NCBI RefSeq assembly: GCF_002364335.1
Contig: NZ_DEXW01000040.1
Span: 1 to 30,664 of the forward strand
DNA length: 30,664 bases
Origin: Winogradskyella sp. UBA3174
GTDB taxonomy: Bacteria > Bacteroidota > Bacteroidia > Flavobacteriales > Flavobacteriaceae
Direction of reading: 5' to 3'
Below, in pieces: positions 8,295 through 15,716 of the stretch. Within the stretch, counting starts at the first letter, position 1. Every line of letters starts with the position of its first letter. The notes under the pieces were generated by a model. That model was not told where the DNA came from and searched no databases. It worked only from the letters and a program-made list of their open reading frames with translations. A program made the translations under genes and the position numbers.

Positions 8295-8876
8295 TTATCC
8301 ATGTATAGTTTCTTTGTTACTAAGATTCTTCATAATCTCGGCTTCGAACTGTAGTAGTTGCTCCCATTTTTCATCAACTTCTTTTCGGTCACCATATTTG
8401 CGTGCAAAATTTAGGAACATGGTATAATGACCTGCTTCACTAATCATAAGTTTACGATAAAAGTTCGCTAATTTTTTATCTTCTAATTCTTCAGATAATA
8501 ATCTAAAACGTTCACAGCTTCGAGCTTCAATTAGTGCTGCATATAATAAACGATGTACAAGTTGTGTTGTTCGGCTTCCACCTTTTGGAAAGAATTTCAG
8601 TAAGGCAATTACATAGTCATCTTTACGATCTCTACCCAAAGTCCAGCCACTCTCTATCAGTCTGTCATGTACCATTTTAAAATGGCTCATTTCTTCAGTA
8701 ACTAAGTCTGTCATTTCCTGAACAAGCTCCGTATATTCTGGGAAACTAACAATTAAAGAAATAGCTGTACTCGCTGCTTTTTGCTCGCAGTAAGCATGAT
8801 CAATTAGAATTTCTTCAATATTTTTTTCTACAATATTTACCCATCTTGGGTCTGTTGGCAATTTTAATCCTAGCAT
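8295..8876 (-). CDS. miaE: tRNA-(ms2io6A)-hydroxylase
   Basis: MiaE is a non-haem diiron monooxygenase that hydroxylates the isopentenyl side chain of ms2i6A37 in tRNAs reading UNN codons. The 193-residue sequence shows the ferritin-like ligand set: E31 in AYCEQKAA, E62 and H65 in EEMSHF, E117 in LIEARSCERF, and E147 and H150 in SEAGHY. The opening MLGLKLPTDPRWV is also characteristic. It starts two bases beyond the stop of the lipoprotein gene and sits in a minus-strand operon headed by dnaX. Confidence 0.95.
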   Translation of the reverse strand: MLGLKLPTDPRWVNIVEKNIEEILIDHAYCEQKAASTAISLIVSFPEYTELVQEMTDLVTEEMSHFKMVHDRLIESGWTLGRDRKDDYVIALLKFFPKGGSRTTQLVHRLLYAALIEARSCERFRLLSEELEDKKLANFYRKLMISEAGHYTMFLNFARKYGDRKEVDEKWEQLLQFEAEIMKNLSNKETIHG

Positions 8877-8878
8877 AA

Positions 8879-9463
8879 TTATTTTGTTTCCACTATTACC
8901 ATATTTGATTTACCATTTTCCATTATAAATAGGGTGTGTAAGGAGTAACGATTAGTTTCTGGTATGGCATATATTATATCTATTAGAACGTCATTTTTTA
9001 AAGACGGTTCATCATTAATTTGTATCGATTTTAATACAGCTAACGTATTAAAGTTATAAAGCGGGGAATCTGTTACAAAATTATCCCCAAAGCCTAAAAT
9101 TTTGTTTGCTCTACTTTTATTAAAGGTCTCATTATAAACGACTTTTCCATTTTTTTCGACACGAATATCAAATTTGTAGTTTCTGTAGTGTGTTTTATAA
9201 TTAATTGTATCCTTAATTTTAGAATAGACAACGTTAGTTTCCATGTCTGAGTACGTTTTTATATGCACTCTAAAACCATTACTTAATAATGTGTCGACCT
9301 TTTGCTCTACATAGGTTTCAGGCGTATAGCTAGACATCTCAATTGTAACAGTTTTTTTAAACATTTTAATACTATCAGATAAAGACCCATTGTGTGATTT
9401 TCTACCATCACAACTTGCAAATCCGATACATAGAAGCACTAATAAAACGATTGTTTTTTTCAT
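8879..9463 (-). CDS. Putative lipoprotein of unknown function
   Basis: A 194-residue protein. Its N-terminus MKKTIVLLVLLCIGFASC is a lipoprotein signal with acylated C18. The mature part has no recognised domain. It is rich in beta-strand sequence (for example YVEQKVDTLLSNGFRVHIKT and NYKTHYRNYKFDIRVEKNGK) and is most likely an envelope-anchored beta protein. Four bases separate it from dnaX upstream and two from miaE downstream, so the three are cotranscribed. That linkage with replication and tRNA-modification genes gives no clear functional clue. Confidence 0.85.
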   Translation of the reverse strand: MKKTIVLLVLLCIGFASCDGRKSHNGSLSDSIKMFKKTVTIEMSSYTPETYVEQKVDTLLSNGFRVHIKTYSDMETNVVYSKIKDTINYKTHYRNYKFDIRVEKNGKVVYNETFNKSRANKILGFGDNFVTDSPLYNFNTLAVLKSIQINDEPSLKNDVLIDIIYAIPETNRYSLHTLFIMENGKSNMVIVETK

Positions 9464-9467
9464 AACA

Positions 9468-11192
9468 CTAAATATCTAATCCAAATGTTTTTCTGAGAAC
9501 TTCAATGTTAGGATTTTTATCTTTCAATTTTTCGTATTTCTCTAGAGGTGTAAAAGCATATTTTTTTGCAATTTCTTCATTTACTGTAATATCTAATTTT
9601 AAATCGTAGTTAAGCAGCTTTTTCTTTAAGTACGTCATCAAAGGAAATTCTGCGCGCTCTAATTCAATTTTATTTGTAGTGTTAGAATAGGTTAAATGAA
9701 TTGTTGTGCCATCTAATTTAGGCATATCCATTTGTAAAATAGAAGCCATTATTTTCTGGCCTTTCTTATCCATGGTTACCGTATAATCTTGCCAAGCTTT
9801 GGTAAGTGCTTCCTGGGTTACAGGTTCTTTAGGTAAATCATTTTCATCTATTACAACATCCATTTGTCGTATTAGATGCTGTTTCTTCTCTTTGATACTT
9901 TTTAATGATAAACCTGAAGTAACTTTTTGCGGCTTATTTATAGAAATTTTTGGTATTGCTACCGACTTAGTGACTGCATTTATTTTTTCTTCTACGCTTA
10001 TTTTTTCTTCTTTTTTAGGTTGTTGCTCTACAACTTTAGCTATTAATTTTGGCTTTTCTATTGGTATTGGAGTAATACCCTTAGCTTTAAAGTAACAAGG
10101 TGGTATTATGAAGTGCTTATTGTTTTTTTTTTCTCCATCAAAAGTGATAGAGGCTAATTGCATTAGTGTAAGTTCAACAAGTAATCGCTGATTTTTACTG
10201 GTCTTATATTTTAAGTCGCAATCGTTAGCGAGCTGAATACCCTTCATCAAGAAGCTATTTGATGTTTTCTGGCATTGCTCTATATATTTTATTTTGGTGT
10301 CGTCACCAACTTCTAGTAATTCTATCGTAGCTTGGTTTTTACAAACCATTAGATCTCTAAAGTGAGATGCTAAACCAGCTATGTAATGATGACCGTCAAA
10401 TCCTTTAGATAAAATACTATTAAATTGAATTAACAATTCAGGAATCTTATTTTCTAAAATTAAATCTGTACTGGTAAAATAAGTTTCGTAATCGAGAACA
10501 TTTAAATTTTCTGTTACTGCTTGTCTCGTTAAGTTTTTACCAGAGAAACTAACCACACGATCAAAAATAGAAAGTGCATCTCTCATGGCTCCATCTGCTT
10601 TTTGTGCGATAATATGTAAAGCATCATCATCTGCAATAATACCTTGTTCTTTAGCTATGTATTTAAGGTAATTTTTTGCATCAGTAACAGTTATACGCTT
10701 AAAATCGAATATCTGACAACGCGATAAAATCGTAGGAATAATTTTGTGCTTCTCAGTAGTTGCTAATATAAAAATACAATGTTTTGGTGGCTCTTCTAAA
10801 GTTTTAAGAAACGCATTAAAAGCCGCTTGAGATAACATATGTACCTCATCAATAATATAGACTTTATACTTTCCAACTTGTGGCGGTATACGAACTTGGT
10901 CTGTTAAGCTTCTAATATCATCAACTGAATTATTTGAAGCCGCATCGAGTTCAAAAATATTGAAAGCAAAATCTTCATCTTCAGTAGTATTGCCATCACT
11001 ATTAATCATTTTGGCCAAAATACGTGCACATGTCGTTTTACCAACACCGCGAGGACCTGTAAATAATAAAGCTTGGGCTAAGTGATTGTTTTCAATAGCG
11101 TTAAGTAGTGTATTGGTAATAGCCTGCTGACCCACAACATCCTTAAAGGTTTGTGGTCTGTATTTGCGAGCTGATACTACAAAATGTTCCAT
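9468..11192 (-). CDS. dnaX: DNA polymerase III subunit gamma/tau
   Basis: DnaX is the AAA+ ATPase of the clamp loader that loads the sliding clamp and couples replisome polymerases. The 574-residue protein has Walker A GPRGVGKTT (46-54), Walker B IIDEVH (113-118), sensor 1 ATTEKH and SRC near 157-159, followed by domain III to about residue 350. A charged linker and a tau-type C-terminal domain follow. The four-cysteine zinc module usually found between Walker A and ELDAASNNS is missing; that stretch reads KMINSDGNTTEDEDFAF. Codons 354-357 contain an uninterrupted A10 tract, where a one-base slip either way ends translation within a few codons, giving a gamma-sized product (see findings). It heads the dnaX-lipoprotein-miaE operon. 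Confidence 0.96.
   Translation of the reverse strand: MEHFVVSARKYRPQTFKDVVGQQAITNTLLNAIENNHLAQALLFTGPRGVGKTTCARILAKMINSDGNTTEDEDFAFNIFELDAASNNSVDDIRSLTDQVRIPPQVGKYKVYIIDEVHMLSQAAFNAFLKTLEEPPKHCIFILATTEKHKIIPTILSRCQIFDFKRITVTDAKNYLKYIAKEQGIIADDDALHIIAQKADGAMRDALSIFDRVVSFSGKNLTRQAVTENLNVLDYETYFTSTDLILENKIPELLIQFNSILSKGFDGHHYIAGLASHFRDLMVCKNQATIELLEVGDDTKIKYIEQCQKTSNSFLMKGIQLANDCDLKYKTSKNQRLLVELTLMQLASITFDGEKKNNKHFIIPPCYFKAKGITPIPIEKPKLIAKVVEQQPKKEEKISVEEKINAVTKSVAIPKISINKPQKVTSGLSLKSIKEKKQHLIRQMDVVIDENDLPKEPVTQEALTKAWQDYTVTMDKKGQKIMASILQMDMPKLDGTTIHLTYSNTTNKIELERAEFPLMTYLKKKLLNYDLKLDITVNEEIAKKYAFTPLEKYEKLKDKNPNIEVLRKTFGLDI
10123..10132 (-). other. A10 slippery homopolymer inside dnaX
   Basis: On the coding strand G is followed by ten A residues and then CAATAAGC, spanning codons 354-357. 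One extra A leads to TAA after E-K-K-K-Q (358-residue product). One fewer A leads to TAA after E-K-K-T-I-S-T-S (361-residue product). The position is at the end of the clamp-loader core. Confidence 0.6.
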
Positions 11193-11210
11193 CGAAAATT
11201 AACTGAATTA

Positions 11211-11218
11211 CAAAGTTA
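11211..11218 (-). promoter_or_regulatory. -7 box of the dnaX operon
   Basis: The minus strand reads TAACTTTG, a perfect TAnnTTTG match, ending 18 bases before the dnaX start codon. No clear TTTG -33 element was found. Confidence 0.55.
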
Positions 11219-11283
11219 AGAATAACCTAAGAACAGCCATTTTAAGAAGGCTTAAATTTAATATGAGTTATTAACAATTTATG

Positions 11284-11291
11284 TACTTTTG
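11284..11291 (+). promoter_or_regulatory. -7 box of rnpB
   Basis: TACTTTTG matches TAnnTTTG perfectly and ends five bases before the deduced 5' end of the RNase P RNA, as expected for a -7 element. A -33 TTTG is not evident. Confidence 0.65.
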
Positions 11292-11296
11292 CATAT

Positions 11297-11598
11297 AAGT
11301 AGATCGCCTTATCGATTCTAATTTATTTAGGGTAGGAAAGTCCGAACACCATAGTGCAATCATAGTGGCTAACAGCCATCCACCGAGAGGTGAGGAAAAG
11401 TGCAACAGAAAGTATGTACAGGTAATGCTGTAGTGAAACCAGGTAAACTCTATGTGGTGCAATGTCATGTAAACTAACGTTTGAGCGTACACGCGCGATT
11501 GTTAGAGGGTAGGCAGCTAAAGTTTACTAGCAATAGTAAGCGTAGATAAATGATAAGGACTCTTTTTTGAGTACAGAATTCGGCTTATAGATTTGCTT
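11297..11598 (+). ncRNA. rnpB: RNase P RNA (bacterial, class A)
   Basis: This is the catalytic RNA that trims the 5' leaders of pre-tRNAs. The conserved 5' core is visible as GGAAAGTCCGAACACC (near 11335), then the ACAGAAA block (11406) and AGGTAAACTC. The 3' side has GATAAATGATAAGGAC and the hallmark ACAGAATTCGGCTTA before the end. The ends come from helix P1: AAGTAGATC (11297-11305) pairs with GATTTGCTT (11590-11598), with two G-U pairs. At about 302 nt it is compact. A -7 box lies just upstream and a terminator just downstream. The translated ORF antisense to it is not a gene. Confidence 0.93.
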
Positions 11599-11604
11599 AA
11601 AAAC

Positions 11605-11636
11605 AAAAAGCCATCTAGCAATAGGTGGTTTTTTTA
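11605..11636. terminator. Intrinsic terminator after rnpB
   Basis: AAAAAGCCATCT pairs with AGGTGGTTTTT around an AGCAAT loop (with G-U pairs), followed by a T7 run. The A-rich 5' side gives a T-rich tail on the minus strand, so it can also serve the convergent SnoaL-like gene ending at 11653. Confidence 0.8.
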
Positions 11637-11652
11637 AATAAACAGCCCAGAA

Positions 11653-12183
11653 TTAGTCTTGTTTTGGTGGTGTAATTTGATAACCTAATGTTTCAATAGC
11701 AGCCAAATTATCATAGTAAATTGTACTTCGATTTATTTTTCCATTATTTACACGAGCGGTCAGCTGGTATGGAAGTTTTATATCTTTCCCATTTTGTGTG
11801 AACGCGTAAGTTCCCCATTGAGATACCCAATCTCCTTTTAAATTTCCTTTTAAAATTCTAAAAGTTTGCGTCACAAAACCTACTGTTTCATTGGTTCGAA
11901 TTTTGCGTGTTTTGTTCCAGGATGCCATGGTTTCTTGTTTTGTAATGGAATCGTTAATCGCTGGCCCATAGCCCATGTAAGCGTCGTCTAATAGTTTTTC
12001 GACTTCCATCATTTTATCATGTATTAGTGAGTTTACACAGTCGCTAACAACTTTAATGTTTGCTTCAGATTCTCGGTTTTCAGCCACGACATTCTTATAC
12101 TTTAGGGTTTTATTTTGAGAAAACATTAATTGGCCTGTAATTATAAAGCATAACAGTAGTAATGGCGTTTTTGAAATTTTCAT
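11653..12183 (-). CDS. Secreted SnoaL/NTF2-like protein
   Basis: A 176-residue protein with an N-terminal signal peptide (about 1-22, ending LMFSQ). The mature part resembles Bacteroidota NTF2-like (SnoaL-fold) proteins: an N-terminal helical segment, DDAYMGYGPAINDSITKQET, then strand-rich WVSQWGTYAFT, and the terminal YYDNLAAIETLGYQITPP, which is typical of this group. NTF2-like folds form a small hydrophobic pocket, but the ligand or reaction cannot be read from the sequence. It is a single gene ending at the terminator shared with rnpB. Confidence 0.75.
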   Translation of the reverse strand: MKISKTPLLLLCFIITGQLMFSQNKTLKYKNVVAENRESEANIKVVSDCVNSLIHDKMMEVEKLLDDAYMGYGPAINDSITKQETMASWNKTRKIRTNETVGFVTQTFRILKGNLKGDWVSQWGTYAFTQNGKDIKLPYQLTARVNNGKINRSTIYYDNLAAIETLGYQITPPKQD

Positions 12184-12491
12184 GATACGTGTTTTAAATT
12201 ATATAATTGATTAATAGTTTCAAATGAATTATTAGGAGAAACACTCTTAAGGGATAGAGCTAATGAAAACAAATAAGGTGTTTGTTTTCTGTTATTCAGG
12301 TATTTATATATTGTAATTTAATAAAAAACATGAGTCTAAATGTAGTTTCTTACTTTTTTAACATAACATAGTGCCATTAAAATTTTCAATTAGAGTTGTT
12401 TTGTGCGCTGAGATAAACGTATATAAATTACCTGATATAGTAAAACCTCCTTATTGTGTATTGGTTTTTTTATGTGTGTAAAATATTGGGG
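12184..12491. other. Intergenic region, no gene seen
   Basis: These 308 bases lie between a SnoaL-like gene and the 3' end of a pseudogene, both on the minus strand. No ORF, tRNA-like or strong hairpin sequence was recognised. It is very AT-rich and must include the promoter of the SnoaL-like gene, for which no perfect TAnnTTTG was found. Confidence 0.5.
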
Positions 12492-13258
12492 CTATTCTTT
12501 CTTCGACGAATAGTAGCTTAAATCTGGTCTAATACTAGCTTCTATCTGATCGTACTTTGTAGTTAATTTAATGACCTTAAAAAAGGTAGTGGCTTTATCA
12601 TCACCTAAAAGAACATCATTTTCTTTCCCCCTCTTGAGCGATGTCGAGCTCCTCACCACCACATATTGAAACCATATTGAAACTTTCTTCGCTTCCAAAA
12701 CCGCTATGATAAACATCATATCCATTTTTGACTCCTTTTGTTTTGAACATTGCTTTTACCTGAGCCAAAGCATCTTTCATCTCTGTAGTATGTTTAGGTC
12801 TATAGTAAATAAAATGATACTCAGGATGGTTTTTTCCTACTACACTATTACGTTCTGGACTACAAGAAAGCTTTGGTATTTGATAAGCAATCGCATCACT
12901 ATGTGAATCGTAATAGGTATTCATAGCGTCAAACATTTTACCCATATCATCATATTCGTTTTATCGGTTAAAGAACCCATAGGATTCTTATCGAGTTCTG
13001 CCATGTTTTTAATTGGTGTGACATATACATAACGCCCATCTTCAATACTAATGGCTGTCCAGTTTACATCTTGGATATTATAGGTATCACAACTTTCTTT
13101 TAATTGTTTTGCGAGTTCCTCATATTTAGGCATCGTATGAAACTTAACATTGTCCATATGTAAAGCAAAAATTGTTAGTGGCTTATCTTCTGCATTTGCT
13201 AAATTAAAAGCAAATATCATAATCATTAAGATTATAAATTCGTTCTGAAATTCTTCAT
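12492..13258 (-). pseudogene. Secreted protein gene broken by three single-base indels
   Basis: Three overlapping minus-strand frames join into one protein. The first frame starts at ATG 13256-13258 (MKNFRTNL) and is lost near 13235; adding one base restores the signal peptide LIILMIMIFAFNLANA. The second break is at a T4 run, 12959-12962, where one more A on the coding strand restores SLTDKNEYDDMGKMFDA. The third is at a C5 run, 12627-12631, where one fewer G restores DIAQEGKENDVLLGDD. With these corrections the gene is 768 bases, 256 codons. The family is not recognised; the mature protein has two related-looking halves (PLTIFALHMDNVKFH and HPEYHFIYYRPKHTT). Either the gene is decaying or the sequence has homopolymer errors; resequencing would tell. 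Confidence 0.75.
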
Positions 13259-13403
13259 AATTGTTTGGTTTAAATTAATAGCGGATAACCATAAAAAATC
13301 ATAAAAAAACACGTAGATATACGAACTGGATTATAATCTGTAAGGGCGTTTAAGTGTAATGAAAAAATTCAATTAAGAAATAAGATATACGTCTGATTTT
13401 TAG

Positions 13404-13937
13404 TTATTTAAAAAAACTAAATACATTGCCACCATAACCTTTAGAGTACGAGAAATTTTCTAATTTACTTAAGTCAGTATATTTAGAGTGTTCTACAATT
13501 AAAATCCCTTCATCTTCGAGTAATTTATTTTTGAATACTAACTGCGGAATTTTAGAGAATGTTTCTAAATCAAAATCATAAGGTGGATCTGCAAAGATAA
13601 TGCTATGCTTTTGTTTTGATTTTTCTAGAAATTTAAAAACGTCACTTTTTATAGTGTTAATAGACATTTCAAATGATTCTGCTGTTTCATTTATAAACTT
13701 AATACAGCCATAATGTTCATCTACAGCTGTAATTTGTTCTGTACCTCTCGAAGCGAACTCGTAGCTTATATTACCTGTGCCAGAGAATAAATCTAGTACA
13801 GATATATCATCTAAATAGTACCCGTTATTTAAGATGTTAAATAAGGCTTCTTTAGCCATATCTGTGGTAGGACGAACAGGAAGCTTTTTTGGTGCAGTAA
13901 TTCGTCTACCTTTATATAAACCAGATATTATGCGCAT
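13404..13937 (-). CDS. rsmD: 16S rRNA (guanine966-N2)-methyltransferase
   Basis: RsmD methylates G966 of 16S rRNA in the small subunit using S-adenosylmethionine. The 177-residue protein has the family N-terminus MRIISGLYKGRRI with VRPTTDMAKEALFN, SAM motif I LDLFSGTGN (48-56), and catalytic motif IV DPPY (117-120). Its start overlaps the stop of the DUF3822 gene by one base, so it is the last gene of a three-gene operon. Confidence 0.93.
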   Translation of the reverse strand: MRIISGLYKGRRITAPKKLPVRPTTDMAKEALFNILNNGYYLDDISVLDLFSGTGNISYEFASRGTEQITAVDEHYGCIKFINETAESFEMSINTIKSDVFKFLEKSKQKHSIIFADPPYDFDLETFSKIPQLVFKNKLLEDEGILIVEHSKYTDLSKLENFSYSKGYGGNVFSFFK

Positions 13938-14743
13938 TAAAAGGAATTTAATATTAAATAATGATGATGTAAGTTATCTTTATGTATCGTGTTTGGAATT
14001 TCAAAAGTAAAATTAGTATCAATAATATTGATATATCTTACATACCTGTAAAGTATGTTATATAGATCACTATTTGTATCTATTTTACCACTTAATTTTA
14101 TTTGACACGTCTCAACATCTAGCTTTAATTGTTCAAAAACAAATAAGATGTAATAGGTAAAGTCTTCTTTACTATAATAATCAAAAGTATTAACTAGTTG
14201 TAATTTATTATTGTCTACAACCAAAACTTCAATTGTGTTAGTGTTTACATTAATGTAGATGTTAGTTTTTTTATTTTTACTAACTTGCTGTAAGGCAGAA
14301 TCTACCAATATAGTTGATGAATGTTTGTAAACAAACTCTCCAAAGGTTTCAAAAATATAATTATTAATATTTATATAAGGTACATAAACATTTACAGTAT
14401 CATTAATTGCTAAATCATCTTGAGTTATAAAATCTGTTCGAAGAATTTTAGAATTAAATTTTAAATAATCGGCTTTTTGATTTTCTTGGTATAAAGCTTT
14501 TGGAACAAGCGTAGATAATTCATTATGATGAATAATTAAAACAGCATCAAATTCTTCAGAAAATATTGCATTACTACTAAGTTCAGTCTTTAGATGATTA
14601 AGAAGATCTAAAGGAGTTAACCTTTGCTCAAATTGAATTGAATTGATATATTCAATCGTATTAGAGGTTCTGTTTAAAATACAAAAAGAAAGTCCATTCA
14701 AATTAACTTGAATGGACAACTCCTTAATATTATTTTTTGTCAA
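13937..14743 (-). CDS. DUF3822 family protein
   Basis: A 268-residue cytosolic protein with no signal peptide or membrane segment. The opening (ELSIQVNLNGLSFCILN) and the overall layout match DUF3822, a Bacteroidota-specific family regularly found directly upstream of rsmD. Its fold resembles a duplicated actin-like ATPase in outline (an N-terminal beta-rich half, then VDSALQQVSK and YINVNTNTIEVLVVD), but that reading is inference. It overlaps rsmD by one base (TAATG) and lies two bases from the two-TM protein upstream. Its biochemical role is unknown. Confidence 0.8.
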   Translation of the reverse strand: MTKNNIKELSIQVNLNGLSFCILNRTSNTIEYINSIQFEQRLTPLDLLNHLKTELSSNAIFSEEFDAVLIIHHNELSTLVPKALYQENQKADYLKFNSKILRTDFITQDDLAINDTVNVYVPYININNYIFETFGEFVYKHSSTILVDSALQQVSKNKKTNIYINVNTNTIEVLVVDNNKLQLVNTFDYYSKEDFTYYILFVFEQLKLDVETCQIKLSGKIDTNSDLYNILYRYVRYINIIDTNFTFEIPNTIHKDNLHHHYLILNSF

Positions 14744-14745
14744 AA

Positions 14746-15561
14746 CTACTGTTTGTTAGAAAGATCTTTACCCCAATTCCCATTGGTATTAACCTCTTCC
14801 ATTGAACCTATTTTTACAGTTGGCCCTTTAACACCAGCTACAGAAAAGGCTTCTTTTTCTTTATCTATTAAATATTTGTCTTGGTCAAAAAGAACAACAC
14901 GTTTATCAACGTTACACTCAAATACTGAAATATCATCTAATTTACCAGCCTTAATAATAAACTTAGAACCTTCTTTCATCATTTTCTTGAGTTCTTGTTC
15001 TTTCTTATTTCCAGATGGAAGTTTTTCAGCCCATTCAGAATATTTTTCTGTCATTTCAGAATCTGAAAAAACATTCATCATCTTCTTATAGCGGTCACGG
15101 TCAGAACCTTTCCAGAGAGAATCTTTAACAGAATAATAACTTAGCGTATCTATTAATGTGATTGTTTTCATAGTTTCTACACCACCAAAAGCTTTGGTTC
15201 TTTCTTCATCTAATATTGTACTATCTCTTCTTTGTGTAATTGGCACTCTAGCCGAATCAACAAACCTAACCAGTTTATCAAAACTATCTGCATATTCCCT
15301 ATTTACTTCTTTATAGGCTAATTGTGTATCCCTAACTTCTATAAGACGTTCAATTACTGCTTTGTAACGCTTATCTTTAAGCTGATTAAATTGAATATCT
15401 TTATAAACAGACATAAATGTCATGTAACCTAAAAAGATAATTAATGCCCAAAGTGCTATATTAATAAAGGGTTTTAATTTCTTTGGAACAAATTTATCAA
15501 TTAACCAAACAATAAGGATGGTTAACGCTATAATAACTACAATTGCTATAATTACTTTCAT
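14746..15561 (-). CDS. Membrane-anchored protein of unknown function
   Basis: A 271-residue protein with two N-terminal transmembrane helices (about residues 2-21 and 33-52), then a ~215-residue soluble domain rich in charged helices (IQFNQLKDKRYKAVIERLIE, KKMMNVFSDSEMTEKYSEWA) and a short C-terminal segment. The soluble part probably faces the periplasm, but topology was not computed. No known family was recognised. It heads the operon with DUF3822 and rsmD and has a good promoter directly upstream. Confidence 0.8.
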   Translation of the reverse strand: MKVIIAIVVIIALTILIVWLIDKFVPKKLKPFINIALWALIIFLGYMTFMSVYKDIQFNQLKDKRYKAVIERLIEVRDTQLAYKEVNREYADSFDKLVRFVDSARVPITQRRDSTILDEERTKAFGGVETMKTITLIDTLSYYSVKDSLWKGSDRDRYKKMMNVFSDSEMTEKYSEWAEKLPSGNKKEQELKKMMKEGSKFIIKAGKLDDISVFECNVDKRVVLFDQDKYLIDKEKEAFSVAGVKGPTVKIGSMEEVNTNGNWGKDLSNKQ

Positions 15562-15589
15562 ACTAGATTTTTATTAATTAGGTCTATCG

Positions 15590-15597
15590 CAAATCTA
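15590..15597 (-). promoter_or_regulatory. -7 box of the two-TM protein-DUF3822-rsmD operon
   Basis: The minus strand reads TAGATTTG, a perfect TAnnTTTG, with TTTA 17 bases upstream as a weak -33 element. It ends 28 bases before the start codon. Confidence 0.6.
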
Positions 15598-15716
15598 CAA
15601 TTTTTTTTTGTTCGTAAAAACTATCTAAATAAAAATACTTAAAATAAAGAAGTAAATTATATCTAATGTCTCAAGAATAGAGAATAATGGTATATTGCTT
15701 TATATTTATTTCCTAT

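Noticed and set aside
9799..10095. Plus-strand ORF of 98 codons
   Set aside because: Antisense shadow of dnaX.
11271..11492. Minus-strand ORF of 73 codons
   Set aside because: It lies antisense to the conserved core of rnpB; the RNA gene explains the sequence.
12706..12906. Plus-strand ORF of 66 codons
   Set aside because: Antisense to the frameshifted secreted-protein gene and without a recognisable feature.
15687..15716. Earlier ATG of the RecD-like helicase
   Set aside because: The ten extra residues are hydrophobic and atypical of the family, and a near-match -7 box falls inside them; ATG 15717 fits better.
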